Shown one piece after another: positions 8,856 to 19,607 of a stretch of 64,000 bases of DNA. Below the pieces are notes generated by a model, which saw nothing but the letters and a program-made list of their open reading frames with translations, did not search any database and was not told the origin of the DNA. The DNA lies in assembly GCF_021026375.1 (NCBI RefSeq), contig NZ_JAJNDB010000004.1, positions 1 through 64,000 of the forward strand. Reading direction: 5' to 3'. Made by a program: the position numbers and the translations under genes. Every line of letters begins with the position of its first letter. The stretch's first letter is position 1. The stretch is from Actinomycetospora endophytica (lineage in GTDB: Bacteria; Actinomycetota; Actinomycetes; Mycobacteriales; Pseudonocardiaceae).

Positions 8856-9572
8856 GTGCCCGAACGACAACCCAGGACCGTGACGCCGCTGATACGCGGG
8901 GTCGACGCGGGCGGGGGTCCTGAGCCCACCGCCGGTCCGGTCGAGGCGATCCCGATCGCCACCCCCGCTCCCGTCCCCCTCGATCCGCCCGCCCCCTCCG
9001 ACGCGGGCGACGACGACGTCACGGTCACCGTCCGACCCGAGCCGGCCGCGCCCGCCTGGGGCCGACGCCGCGTGCTGCTCCTCAACGCCACCTACGAGCC
9101 CCTCACCGCTCTCCCGTTGCGCCGCGCGATCGTCCTGCTCGTCTGCGGCAAGGCCGACGTCGTCCACGGCGACCCCTCCGGGCTGGTGCTGCACTCCGCC
9201 GCCGGCTCCGTCGAGGTCCCCTCCGTGATCCGCCTCCGGGTGTACGTGCGGGTGCCCTACCGGGCCCGCGTGCCGCTCACCCGGGCCGCGCTCATGCACC
9301 GCGACCGCTTCCGCTGCGCGTACTGCTCGGGCAAGGCCGAGACCATCGACCACGTGGTGCCCCGCAGCCGCGGGGGCACGCACACCTGGGAGAACTGCGT
9401 CGCGTGCTGCGCCCGGTGCAACCACAAGAAGGCGGACAAGCTGCTCGCCGAGCTGGGCTGGCCGTTGCGCACGATGCCGACGGCGCCGCGCGGGCGGCAC
9501 TGGCGCCTCCTGGCCGGGCTCGTCGACGCCGACCCGCAGTGGCTGCCCTACCTGGGGGAGACCGCGGCCTGA
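8856..9572 (+). CDS. HNH endonuclease family protein
   Basis: A 238-residue protein. The N-terminal ~65 residues are Pro/Ala-rich and look disordered. The conserved part begins at VLLLNATYEPLTALPLRRA, a pattern typical of the actinobacterial HNH proteins found next to glbO (Rv2469c in M. tuberculosis). The nuclease fold is clear: CAYC, then DHVVPRSRGG (the HNH histidines), then CVACCARCNHKKADK, so two zinc-binding Cys pairs are kept. The start is GTG 8856 preceded by GGGAGGT. The role is unknown; the family is conserved rather than mobile. Confidence 0.85.
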   Translation: MPERQPRTVTPLIRGVDAGGGPEPTAGPVEAIPIATPAPVPLDPPAPSDAGDDDVTVTVRPEPAAPAWGRRRVLLLNATYEPLTALPLRRAIVLLVCGKADVVHGDPSGLVLHSAAGSVEVPSVIRLRVYVRVPYRARVPLTRAALMHRDRFRCAYCSGKAETIDHVVPRSRGGTHTWENCVACCARCNHKKADKLLAELGWPLRTMPTAPRGRHWRLLAGLVDADPQWLPYLGETAA

Positions 9573-9596
9573 TCCGCCCGCCTTCACGGACCGGTC

Positions 9597-9618
9597 GTCC
9601 GGGCGCCGCTGCCCGGAC
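9597..9618. terminator. Hairpin after the HNH gene
   Basis: Perfect 8-bp arms GTCCGGGC and GCCCGGAC around GCCGCT, 24 bases after the HNH stop and 28 bases before the amidase start. There is no T-run. A plausible intrinsic-type terminator of the actinobacterial kind; not tested. Confidence 0.45.
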
Positions 9619-9645
9619 ACCGTCGCGGGGGCATGATCGCGCGAC

Positions 9646-11109
9646 GTGAGCGACCTGCACGAGCTGACCGCGCTCGAGACCGCCGAGGCGATCCGTCGGG
9701 GGGACGTCCGCGTCCTCGACGTCGTCGACCACGCCCTGACCCGGGCCGAGACCCTCGGGGCGAGGCTCGGCGCGTTCGCCGTGCTCACGCCCGACGTCGC
9801 GCGGGACGCCGCGGCGGCGCTCGACGGGGCCGTCGCGCGCGGTGAGGTGTCCGGGCCGCTCGTGGGGGTCCCCACGGCGATCAAGGACCTCACGATGACG
9901 GCGGGGGTGCCGACCGGGCGCGGGTCCGTCGTGACCCGCGGCTGGGTGCCCGAGCACGACGACGACCTGGTGGGCCTGCTGCGCGCGGCCGGCACGGTGA
10001 GCATCGGGAAGACGGCCGTCCCCGAGTTCGGGCTGCCCTGCTACACCGAGCCGGCGGGGGCGCCGCCCGCCGTCACGCCGTGGGACGTGTCCCGGTCGGC
10101 CGGCGGGTCCTCCGGGGGTGCGGCGGCCGCGGTGGCGGGCGGCGTGCTGCCGGTCGCGCAGGGCTCCGACGGGGGCGGCTCGATCCGCATCCCGGCGTCG
10201 GTGTGCGGGCTGGTGGGGATCAAGACGACCCGGGGGCGGATCCCGGCCGGGCCCGCGGGCGGGGATCCGGCGGGGCTGTCGGTGCCGGGGCCGCTCGCGC
10301 GCACCGTCGCCGACGCGGCGGCCCTGCTGGACGCGTTGTGCGGCGGCCGGAGCTGGCCGGGCGAGCCGTTCGTGCCGGCGCCGCCGCCGGGCGGGGGATA
10401 CCTGGGGGTCGCGCGCGGCGGGCCGGGTCCGCGCCGCCGGATCGGGCTCTCGACGGCGCCGCCCTACGGGGACCTGTCGGCGCTGGTCGGTCCGGCGGCC
10501 GGCCCCGCCGTCGTCGACCCGGTCTGTGCCGCGGCCGCGGAGGACACCGCCGCGGTGCTGGCCTCGCTCGGGCACGTCGTCGAGCCGGTCGACCTGCGCC
10601 TCTCGGACGAGGCGGTCGCGGCCTTCGTGACGCTGTGGGCGGTGCTCGCGCTCGCCGACCCGGCCGCCCCCGACGACGAGGAGCGCCTCCAGCCCCTGAC
10701 GCGGCTGCTGCGCGCCCGGGGCCGGGAGGTCGGCCCGATGACCGCGCTCGGCGCGCTGCACACCGTGCAGGTCGAGACGCGGCGGATCGTGGCCGCGCGG
10801 GCCCATCTCGACGCGGTCCTCACCCCGTCGGTGGCGCTGCCGCCGCGGCCCGTGGGCTGGTTCTCCGCCGACGGCCCGGAGACCGACTTCGCGCGGCAGG
10901 TCGCCTTCACCCCGTGGACGGCGATCGCGAACATGACCGGCGAACCGGCGATCGGGCTGCCGACGGGGTGGCCGGTCCTCGGCGGCACGACGTTGCCCGT
11001 GGGCGTGACGCTGCGGGGGCGCCGCGGCGAGGAGGATCTGCTGGTCGCGCTGGGTGCGGAGCTGGAGGCGGCGCGGCCGTGGGCACACCGTCGGCCGCCC
11101 GTGTGGTGA
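9646..11109 (+). CDS. Amidase signature family hydrolase
   Basis: A 487-residue amidase of the GatA/fatty-acid-amide-hydrolase superfamily. The Ser-cisSer-Lys triad is visible: Lys80 in PTAIKDLT, Ser155 in the GGSSGG loop and the nucleophile Ser179 in GSDGGGSIRIP, with the family's 24-residue spacing between the serines. It hydrolyses an amide bond of unknown substrate. It is unlikely to be the tRNA amidotransferase subunit, because no gatB or gatC is nearby. The start is GTG 9646. It stands alone between a hairpin and the ctaJ promoter. Confidence 0.9.
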   Translation: MSDLHELTALETAEAIRRGDVRVLDVVDHALTRAETLGARLGAFAVLTPDVARDAAAALDGAVARGEVSGPLVGVPTAIKDLTMTAGVPTGRGSVVTRGWVPEHDDDLVGLLRAAGTVSIGKTAVPEFGLPCYTEPAGAPPAVTPWDVSRSAGGSSGGAAAAVAGGVLPVAQGSDGGGSIRIPASVCGLVGIKTTRGRIPAGPAGGDPAGLSVPGPLARTVADAAALLDALCGGRSWPGEPFVPAPPPGGGYLGVARGGPGPRRRIGLSTAPPYGDLSALVGPAAGPAVVDPVCAAAAEDTAAVLASLGHVVEPVDLRLSDEAVAAFVTLWAVLALADPAAPDDEERLQPLTRLLRARGREVGPMTALGALHTVQVETRRIVAARAHLDAVLTPSVALPPRPVGWFSADGPETDFARQVAFTPWTAIANMTGEPAIGLPTGWPVLGGTTLPVGVTLRGRRGEEDLLVALGAELEAARPWAHRRPPVW

Positions 11110-11161
11110 CCGGTTCCGACGACGGACGCCTCTACGACACGACGTAGCAGCCGCTTTCCAC

Positions 11162-11167
11162 TACGGT
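11162..11167 (+). promoter_or_regulatory. Candidate -10 box for leaderless ctaJ
   Basis: TACGGT (TANNNT type) ends exactly 7 bases before the GTG start of ctaJ at 11175. This is the spacing of leaderless actinobacterial transcripts, and no Shine-Dalgarno sequence is present between them. Confidence 0.45.
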
Positions 11168-11174
11168 TCGCCCC

Positions 11175-11426
11175 GTGAGACCGATCGAGACGATCCTGAT
11201 CTACGTGGTGATCCCGATCGTCGTCCTGCTGCTGCTGTTCGCGCTCACCGCGGTGCGGAAGCCGGGCGGCAAGGCGGCGCGCTACCGCGTCGGGGACGAC
11301 TGGCCGCACGAGCCGCTGTGGTGGATCGGCAACCCCAAGGGGACCGGCCTGCCCGAGCCGACCGTCGACGCCGTCGGCCGCCCGACGACCCGGACCGCCC
11401 GAGGAGGCGCACGTGGCACCTGGTGA
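11175..11426 (+). CDS. ctaJ: aa3-type cytochrome oxidase accessory subunit CtaJ
   Basis: An 83-residue single-pass membrane protein. Residues 5-26 form one strongly hydrophobic helix (ETILIYVVIPIVVLLLLFAL), followed by a basic cytosolic segment and the conserved YRVGDDWPHEPLWW motif. Size, topology and this motif match CtaJ, the small subunit of the mycobacterial bcc:aa3 supercomplex, and the gene sits in the equivalent place between the HNH and DUF5130 genes. No RBS is visible, consistent with a leaderless mRNA. It overlaps the next gene by 14 bases. Confidence 0.78.
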   Translation: MRPIETILIYVVIPIVVLLLLFALTAVRKPGGKAARYRVGDDWPHEPLWWIGNPKGTGLPEPTVDAVGRPTTRTARGGARGTW

Positions 11427-11940
11427 CCTGGCCCGGCCGCAGGCCGGCCCCGGCGAGACCCCGGCGGTGACCAGTGCGGGACTGGCGGAGGAGCCGGTCT
11501 CCGGGCACGCGCGCGTCCCGACGGCGTCGGGGCGTGTCTCGGAGGCGACGGAGGTCCTCGCCGAGGACAAGCGGGTGCCGTTCTCGCCGTCGCAGCTCTC
11601 CCGCATCGACGAGGCGCTCACGCGGACCTCGGCCGAGACGGGCCTGCTGTTCACGCTGTGGGTGGGCGAGCTCGGCGGACGCTCCCGGGAGCGCGCCGAG
11701 GAGCTGCACGCGACGCTCGGGGACGAGGCGGCCGAGGCCGTGCTCATCGCGGTGTCGCCCGGCGAGCGGGTCGTCGAGGTGGTGACCGGGGAGGAGTCGG
11801 TGCGCCGGGTCGACGACCAGGGCGCCAAGATCGCCGTCGGTCAGATGGTCTCGCGGTTCACCGAGTCGGATCTGGTCGGCGGCATCGTCGAGGGTCTGCG
11901 CGTGCTGGGCGACCACGCGGGGAGCGCTCCGCGCATGTGA
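11413..11940 (+). CDS. DUF5130 domain protein (TPM-like)
   Basis: A 175-residue protein without signal peptide or membrane helix. The C-terminal two thirds (from about residue 55: FSPSQLSRIDEALTRTSAET) resemble the DUF5130 family, related to TPM-domain proteins. A central VLIAVSPGERVVEVVTGE strand pair and a final helical part (AVGQMVSRFTESDLVGG) are visible. Function is unknown. The start is GTG 11413 with GAGGAGG in front, inside the end of ctaJ, so the two genes form one operon. Its last codons, Met-TGA, are provided by the left arm of the family B palindrome at 11933-11980. Confidence 0.8.
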   Translation: MAPGDLARPQAGPGETPAVTSAGLAEEPVSGHARVPTASGRVSEATEVLAEDKRVPFSPSQLSRIDEALTRTSAETGLLFTLWVGELGGRSRERAEELHATLGDEAAEAVLIAVSPGERVVEVVTGEESVRRVDDQGAKIAVGQMVSRFTESDLVGGIVEGLRVLGDHAGSAPRM

Positions 11941-11972
11941 ATGGATTTGGTCGTCTGGACGACCAAATCCAC

Positions 11973-11980
<8 letters not shown>
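11933..11980. repeat. Family B palindrome, copy 1
   Basis: Arms 11933-11955 and 11958-11980 pair at 22 of 23 positions (the exception is a G-T type mismatch) with two unpaired bases in the middle. The outer part of each arm reads GCATGTGA, so it encodes Met-stop when read outward on either strand. Both convergent genes (DUF5130 and pepN) end inside it. Related copies lie at 17433 and 26089. Confidence 0.88.
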
Positions 11981-14537
<2,557 letters not shown>

Positions 14538-14682
14538 GCGGCTCACCCTATCCACGCGGCCGTGCCACACGCCCCCGCGTCGATGCCCCGTCGCTCCGCT
14601 CGCCCCGGGCGAGCGGGAACACACTTGCCGCTTCCACCGTTCGCTCGGGTACAGACCCGTTGCCCGAGGGAAGCCTGGTGTC

Positions 14683-15300
14683 ATGACCGCTGCCGCAGAG
14701 AAGACCCGCGTCGACTTCTGGTTCGACCCGCTGTGTCCCTTCGCCTGGATCACCTCACGGTGGATCCTCGAGGTCGAGCAGGTCCGCTCGATCGACGTGC
14801 ACTGGCACGTGATGAGCCTCTCGGTGCTCAACTCCGGCCGTGAGCTCGACGAGAAGTACCAGTCGATGATGGACGAGGGCTGGAAGCCAGTCCGGGTGTG
14901 CATCGCCGCGGCGCAGAAGCACGGCGACGAGATCCTCGCGCCGCTCTACACCGCCATGGGCACCAAGATTCACAACGAGCAGAACAAGGACTTCGACGAC
15001 GTCATCGCGAAGTCCCTCGACGAGGTCGGCCTCGAGGCGGACCTGGCGAAGGCCGCGACGTCGACCGACTACGACGACGCGCTGAAGAAGTCTCACCACG
15101 AGGGCATGGACCCGGTGGGCATGGACGTCGGCACCCCGACGATCCACGTCGACGGCTCGGCCTACTTCGGCCCCGTCATGACCCGCATCCCGCGCGGCGA
15201 GCAGGCCGGCACGATCTTCGACGGCGCGAAGCTGCTCGCGGGCTACGAGTACTTCTACGAGCTCAAGCGGACCCGGAACACCGAGCTCAAGTTCGACTGA
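14683..15300 (+). CDS. DsbA-family mycothiol-dependent oxidoreductase (Rv2466c-like)
   Basis: A 205-residue thioredoxin-fold protein of the FrnE/DsbA type without a signal peptide. The active-site region is [17 protein letters not shown], identical in layout to the mycothiol-dependent reductase Rv2466c, and the gene follows pepN as it does there. The active site is Cys18-Pro-Phe-Ala21: the resolving Cys of the Rv2466c CPFC motif is Ala here, so a monothiol mechanism with mycothiol as the second thiol is likely. The cis-Pro loop appears as VGTPTIHV. The start is ATG 14683 ([10 protein letters not shown]), divergent from pepN. It ends six bases before a family A palindrome. Confidence 0.85.
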   Translation: MTAAAEKTRVDFWFDPLCPFAWITSRWILEVEQVRSIDVHWHVMSLSVLNSGRELDEKYQSMMDEGWKPVRVCIAAAQKHGDEILAPLYTAMGTKIHNEQNKDFDDVIAKSLDEVGLEADLAKAATSTDYDDALKKSHHEGMDPVGMDVGTPTIHVDGSAYFGPVMTRIPRGEQAGTIFDGAKLLAGYEYFYELKRTRNTELKFD

Positions 15301-15305
15301 CGTCA

Positions 15306-15347
15306 TGTGCGTGCGTTTCCGTGTCAGGGCACGGAAACGCACGCACA
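15306..15347. repeat. Family A palindrome, copy 2
   Basis: Perfect 18-bp arms at 15306-15323 and 15330-15347 (TGTGCGTGCGTTTCCGTG) with a 6-base loop, tcaggg. It lies 5 bases after the stop of the DsbA-like gene and 4 bases before the stop of the convergent, frameshifted AbiEi-like gene. Confidence 0.85.
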
Positions 15348-15351
15348 GGCG

Positions 15352-16309
15352 CTACGCGCCAAGGCATCCGCACAGAGCCGAACCGCCCGGTCCGGCCCAC
15401 CCGAGTTGCCGCAGCCGGGCGGCGACGACCGCGCTCACGGCGCAGGGGTCGCCGGCGACCTCCTCCCAGCCGAACGTGAGCCGCGCCCGGCCGGCCAGTT
15501 CCGCGGCGTTGTCCCGGGCGCGGTCGATGACCCCGACGCGGCGGTCGGAGTGCCACCGCCAGCCGTCCAACCGGACGATCAGCTCACCGTCGGGCACGTG
15601 GTAGCGACAGTCCTCGTAGCGCTCGACCCCCTCGACGACGACGGGCGCCTGACGTTCCGCGACCGGTAGGCCGTGGGCCTCCTCGACGTTCACGAGATAG
15701 GTCGCTTCCAGCGCGGACCCCACACCATCCGCGAGTTTCGCGGCGGCGTGGCGGAGTGCGGTGGCGTAGCGACGCGGGCGTCGCCGCTCGAGGGCGGCGA
15801 GGAGCGCCGTCGCCGGCACTTTCATGCCGAGGGCGGCGTGCAGCAGCGTCCGCATCCCGGCTCTGGCGTCCGGTTCCAGGACGGCGAGGTCGGAACAGGT
15901 GTCCGCGGCCGAGACCGTCGGCATGTCCTCCCGGTCGATCACGATGTGCCGGAACGCGCGGCTCCGGTGGATGACCACGCCGGGGTGGGGGTCGGCGGAA
16001 TGGCCGTAGGGCACCGTCACGTGGACGACGCCGTCGTCGCGATCCCGTAGACCGAACCTGGCCGCTGCGCTGCGATGGCTCAGAGCCACTTCGGGCCCCG
16101 CACACAGGAGCGCCGCCCGCTCGCGCTGGCGCCTGGTCGGCGCGCCCGTCGTCGTCCGGAACACCTTGCGGCCGACGCGTACCCAGCGTCCTGCGGCGAG
16201 CTGGGCCTCGATCCATTCGTCTGTTCCTCACGCAGGCGATGACCTGCGAGCGCGTGATGTGGTCGTCCTGGGCGTCGCGAAGGGCCTGGATGGCCGAGTC
16301 GTCTCTCAT
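15352..16309 (-). pseudogene. AbiEi N-terminal / DUF559-like protein, frameshifted
   Basis: Two frames together make one ~315-residue protein of a common actinobacterial family: an AbiEi-type winged-helix N-terminus followed by a DUF559 nuclease-like C-terminus. The first frame starts at ATG 16309 (MRDDSAIQALRDAQDD, then HITRSQVIA). The second frame continues with EWIEAQLAAGRWVRVGRKVF and runs to TAG at 15352, with the DUF559-type end (VRLDGWRWHSDRR, then FGWEEV). The switch lies near 16223-16234, where four bases stand where three are expected. In frame two, a stop codon (16228-16230) blocks read-through. Either a true +1 mutation or a sequencing error. A truncated product of 270 residues could start at GTG 16164. 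Confidence 0.65.
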
Positions 16310-16435
16310 GGTCAGGACGGTCGGGGACACCGGCCCGCCTGGCGAAATCCGCGGGCCCGGCCTGTGGACGGTTCGGGGCCGGACTGCCACCCGTGGATGG
16401 GCGGTGCTGCGGACGGCGTAGTGCGGGGCTCCGCC

Positions 16436-16483
16436 CCTCGTGCGTGCGTTTCCGTGCCCAGGCACGGAAACGCACGCACGAGG
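16436..16483. repeat. Family A palindrome, copy 3
   Basis: Perfect 23-bp arms at 16436-16458 and 16461-16483 with CA in the middle. The core TGCGTGCGTTTCCGTG is shared with the other copies, while the outer bases (CCTCG/CGAGG) and inner bases (CC/GG) differ in a paired fashion. It lies 2 bases after the stop codon of the MaoC gene and 126 bases upstream of the frameshifted AbiEi-like gene. The rest of 16310-16435 holds nothing I recognise. Confidence 0.85.
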
Positions 16484-16485
16484 CG

Positions 16486-17370
16486 TCAGCCGAACTCCGC
16501 CCAGCCCTGGTCCAGGACCGGTTCGTCGTCGCGCGTGGTGCGGAAGTGCGTGCCGCCCTCGCCGTCCCACACCGCGACCTCGAGCTCGTCACCCGGCAGC
16601 ACCGGCCGGGTGAAACGGGCGTGCATCGCGACGAGCTTCCCCGGGTCGCCGGCGATCGTGCCCAGCGTCCGGGCGGCGAACCCGTAGGTGCACATGCCGT
16701 GCAGGATCGGGCGCTCGAAGCCGGCGCGCCGGGCGAAGGCCGGATCGGTGTGCAGCGGGTTCCGGTCGCCGGTGAGCCGGAAGAGCAACGCCTGGTCGGA
16801 GCGGACCGGCATCACGACGCGGCGGTCCGGCTCGCGCTCGGGGATCGGTCCGGGCGGGGTCACGACGGCGGGTGCGAGGGGAGGATCCGGTCGCTCTTGG
16901 CTGCCGAGGGTTCCCCTCGTGCGGGACGAGCCGGCCGTCTCTCCGCGGATCATGACCGTCTGCAGCGTCTCGGCCAGCAGCGCGCCGGTGCCCGCGTCCA
17001 CCGCCTCGGCGCGGGTGCGCACCAGCACGCCGCTGCGCTTGTCCTCGACCCCGACCACGGACCCCGTCACGCGCGCCCGGCCCGACGACGGCAACGCCGC
17101 GTGCACCCGGAACGCCTGCTCGGCGTGCAGGACCCGGGGATCGTCACCACCCGCGTCGACCCGGGCCCCGCGCGTGACGATGTTGGCGAAGCCCGGCAGG
17201 ACCCGCGGTCCGTCGCTGCCCTCGAGGTTCTCGGTGGTGAACTCGAGGTCGGCGAGCGGGTCGGCCTGGCCGGCGCCCACCGCGAGCGCGTAGAGCATGA
17301 CGTCGTCGGGGCCCCAAAAGAACTCGACGGGTTCGGCCCGCGCGCCCAGCAGATCCGGCCTCAGCGCCAC
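16486..17370 (-). CDS. MaoC-family enoyl-CoA hydratase (R-specific, double hotdog)
   Basis: A 294-residue protein of the hydratase 2 class, which adds water to trans-2-enoyl-CoA to give the (R)-3-hydroxyacyl-CoA. The N-terminal half is a degenerate MaoC-like hotdog. The C-terminal half carries the active motif: FRLTGDRNPLHTDP, with the Asp-His dyad, then GFERPILHGMCTYG. It resembles the steroid-side-chain and branched fatty acid hydratases of actinomycetes. The start chosen is GTG 17370 (VALRPDLLG); upstream sequence would read into the palindrome. It probably forms a transcription unit with the crotonase gene upstream, separated by a family B palindrome. Confidence 0.88.
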   Translation of the reverse strand: MALRPDLLGARAEPVEFFWGPDDVMLYALAVGAGQADPLADLEFTTENLEGSDGPRVLPGFANIVTRGARVDAGGDDPRVLHAEQAFRVHAALPSSGRARVTGSVVGVEDKRSGVLVRTRAEAVDAGTGALLAETLQTVMIRGETAGSSRTRGTLGSQERPDPPLAPAVVTPPGPIPEREPDRRVVMPVRSDQALLFRLTGDRNPLHTDPAFARRAGFERPILHGMCTYGFAARTLGTIAGDPGKLVAMHARFTRPVLPGDELEVAVWDGEGGTHFRTTRDDEPVLDQGWAEFG

Positions 17371-17432
17371 GGCCCGACGACACCAGACTGATCGTCGTTC
17401 CACAAGGGCGTTGACACAGAGGCGGCTCCGCC

Positions 17433-17480
17433 GCATGTGAACGAATCTGGTCGTCCAGGCGACCATATTCGTTCACATGC
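17433..17480. repeat. Family B palindrome, copy 2
   Basis: Arms 17433-17455 and 17458-17480 pair at 21 of 23 positions. The outer GCATGTGA is kept on both sides. The crotonase gene (minus strand) ends with Met-TGA inside the right arm; no gene ends in the left arm, since the MaoC gene starts further left. Confidence 0.85.
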
Positions 17481-18273
17481 CGAAGGCCGGCTCCCGACCC
17501 TCGAACCGCGCCGCGACCGCCTCGGCCTGGTTCGGGCTCCCGATCAGCTCGGCCATCGCGTCCTGCTCGGCCGCGAACCCCGCGGCGGCGTCGACCCGAC
17601 CCGCGACGCCGAGCAGCCGCACCGCCCAGCGGACCGCCTCCGGGTTCCGCGTCGCGATCTGGCGGGCCAGCGACAACGCCTCCGCCCGCGGGTCCTCGGC
17701 GGTCCGGGTCGCCAGGCCGAGCGTGACCGCCTCGGTGCCGCTCACGACCCGCCCGGTCAGCGTCAGCTCCGTCGCCACGTCCCGGCCGACGAGCTCGGGC
17801 AGTACCTGGGTCCCGGTCATGTCGGGCACGAGACCCCAGAGGATCTCCAGGACGGCGAGCCGCGCGTCCGGGGCGACGAGGCGGATGTCGGCGCCGAGGG
17901 TCAGTTGGAGCCCCCCGCCGAGCGCGTGCCCCTGCACCGCCGCGATCACCGGGACCTCGAGCTCCCGCCAGACGTGCACCGCTCGCTGCCCGGTCGCCTT
18001 CGCGGGACCGTCGGACGGCGGGAGATCCACCGTCGCGCTCGGTCGGTCGCCCCGCGCGAGGTCGCGGAACGAGGAGCGGTCGAGCCCGGCACAGAAGTCC
18101 GGGCCCTCGGCGGAGAGCACCACGGCCCGTACTGACCGGTCGTCGCGCAGCGCCGTGCCCGCCTCGATGATCGCCCCGAACATCGCGGGATCGAGCGCGT
18201 TGCGCTTCTCCGGGCGCGAGAGCCGGACCTCGGCCACGCCGCCGCTGATCTCGACGTTCACGCGATCGCTCAT
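17473..18273 (-). CDS. Crotonase / enoyl-CoA hydratase-isomerase family protein
   Basis: A 266-residue crotonase-fold enzyme acting on an acyl-CoA. The CoA and oxyanion-hole segments are present (FCAGLD near residue 60 and GHALGGGLQ near 116-123). At the catalytic helix it has Glu143 (AVLEILWG) and Asp151 (LVPDMTGT). The Asp is a feature of dienoyl-CoA isomerase-like members rather than classical hydratases with two Glu. The exact reaction (hydration or double-bond shift) is therefore open. The ATG start at 18273 is divergent from the acyl-CoA dehydrogenase operon. The C-terminal Met and the stop come from the palindrome at 17433-17480. Confidence 0.85.
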   Translation of the reverse strand: MSDRVNVEISGGVAEVRLSRPEKRNALDPAMFGAIIEAGTALRDDRSVRAVVLSAEGPDFCAGLDRSSFRDLARGDRPSATVDLPPSDGPAKATGQRAVHVWRELEVPVIAAVQGHALGGGLQLTLGADIRLVAPDARLAVLEILWGLVPDMTGTQVLPELVGRDVATELTLTGRVVSGTEAVTLGLATRTAEDPRAEALSLARQIATRNPEAVRWAVRLLGVAGRVDAAAGFAAEQDAMAELIGSPNQAEAVAARFEGREPAFGM

Positions 18274-18356
18274 GACCGGTCCTCCACGGTCCGCCGCGCG
18301 ATCGCCGCGTTGCTCGGGCTCCTGGTGCCACCACGACCGCGCGACATACCGGTAAC

Positions 18357-18373
18357 TTATCGATCGTTCAGTG
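18357..18373. promoter_or_regulatory. Candidate operator for the TetR regulator encoded at 20903
   Basis: TTATCGATCGTTCAGT lies 20 bases before the acyl-CoA dehydrogenase start at 18393 and between divergent genes. It resembles the reverse complement of the site at 21505 (TTACCGATCGCTCGCT): TTA, CGATCG and TC are shared. The similarity is moderate, so the assignment is tentative. Confidence 0.35.
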
Positions 18374-18392
18374 ACGACGCGAGGGAGCGCCC

Positions 18393-19607
18393 GTGGCGGA
18401 GGAGAACTGGCGGGAACGACTGCGGACCTGGCTCGCCGAGCATCCGCCGCCGCCCGAGGCCCACACCGACGTCGCCGCGGCGCAGCGCTACCAGGCGCAG
18501 TTGCACGACGCCGGGTACGCGGGCCTGACCTGGCCGAAGGAGTGGGGCGGGCAGGGACTCGGGGCGGTCGAGGCGCAGGCGTTCGCCGAGGAGTCGGCCG
18601 CGGCCGACCTGCCGACCCGCCCGTTCATGATCGGCATGGGCATGACCGGCCCGACCCTGGTCGACCTCGGCACGCCCGAGCAGAAGCGCCGCTACCTGCC
18701 GCCGCTGCTGCGCGGCGAGGAGATCTGGTGCCAGCTGTTCTCCGAGCCGGGCGCCGGGTCCGACGTCGCGAGCCTGCGCACCCGCGCGGTGCGCGAGCCC
18801 GACGGCAGCTGGGTGCTCTCGGGGCAGAAGGTCTGGACCTCCAACGCGCAGTGGGCCGACGTCGCCGCGGTGCTCGCCCGCACCGACCCGGACAAGCCCA
18901 AGCACGGCGGGATCACCATGTTCGTGCTCGACATGCGCCAGCCCGGGGTCACCGTGCGGCCGCTGGTCGACATGACCGGGCACGCCCCGTTCAACGAGGT
19001 CTACCTCGACGAGGCCCGCGTCCCGGCCGACGGCGTGCTCGGCGAGGTCGACGGCGGGTGGCGCGCGGCCACGACGATGCTGGGCCACGAGCGCGTCTCG
19101 ATCAGCGGGATGCGCCAGCGACGGGGCCGCGGGGTCACCTCGGCGGCGCTGACCGAGCTCGCCCAACGCCGCGACGTGGCCGGCGACCCGCTGGTGCGCG
19201 ACCGGCTCGCCGACCTCTACGCCCACGAGCGCGTGCTGGAGCTCTTCACCGACCGGATGCGCCAGGAGACCGCGGCGGGCGTCCCGGTCGGCGCGCGGGG
19301 ATCGGTCGGCAAGCTCGCGGGCGCCCTGCTGGCCCATCGCGGGGTCGAGGTCGCGGGGCACGTCGCCGGCGCGGACGCCGTCGCCTGGGAGGTGTCCGAC
19401 GACGGCGAGGGTCCGGGCGACGATCTCGCGCTCGGCATCGCCTCGGCCCCGGCGGCCTCGATCGCCGGTGGCACCAACGAGATCCAGCGCTCGATCATCG
19501 GCGAGCGCGTGCTCGGCCTGCCGCGCGAGCCCGCCGCCGACCGTGATCGTCCGTTCCGTGACGCCCCCACCGGGGAGGTGGACCGTGCAGCTGGTTCCCA
19601 CGTCTGA
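18393..19607 (+). CDS. Acyl-CoA dehydrogenase, FadE type (first of a pair)
   Basis: A 404-residue flavoenzyme that introduces a 2,3 double bond into an acyl-CoA. The FAD/substrate signature is complete: WCQLFSEPGAGSDVASLRTRA, then LSGQKVWTSNAQ. The C-terminal motif GGTNEIQRSIIGERVLGLPR is the usual FAD-contacting end. The start is GTG 18393. The next dehydrogenase gene overlaps by 23 bases, a layout typical of actinobacterial FadE pairs that form alpha2-beta2 heterotetramers in steroid and branched-chain acid breakdown. The catalytic base is not obvious in this subunit and may sit in the partner (inference). Confidence 0.9.
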   Translation: MAEENWRERLRTWLAEHPPPPEAHTDVAAAQRYQAQLHDAGYAGLTWPKEWGGQGLGAVEAQAFAEESAAADLPTRPFMIGMGMTGPTLVDLGTPEQKRRYLPPLLRGEEIWCQLFSEPGAGSDVASLRTRAVREPDGSWVLSGQKVWTSNAQWADVAAVLARTDPDKPKHGGITMFVLDMRQPGVTVRPLVDMTGHAPFNEVYLDEARVPADGVLGEVDGGWRAATTMLGHERVSISGMRQRRGRGVTSAALTELAQRRDVAGDPLVRDRLADLYAHERVLELFTDRMRQETAAGVPVGARGSVGKLAGALLAHRGVEVAGHVAGADAVAWEVSDDGEGPGDDLALGIASAPAASIAGGTNEIQRSIIGERVLGLPREPAADRDRPFRDAPTGEVDRAAGSHV

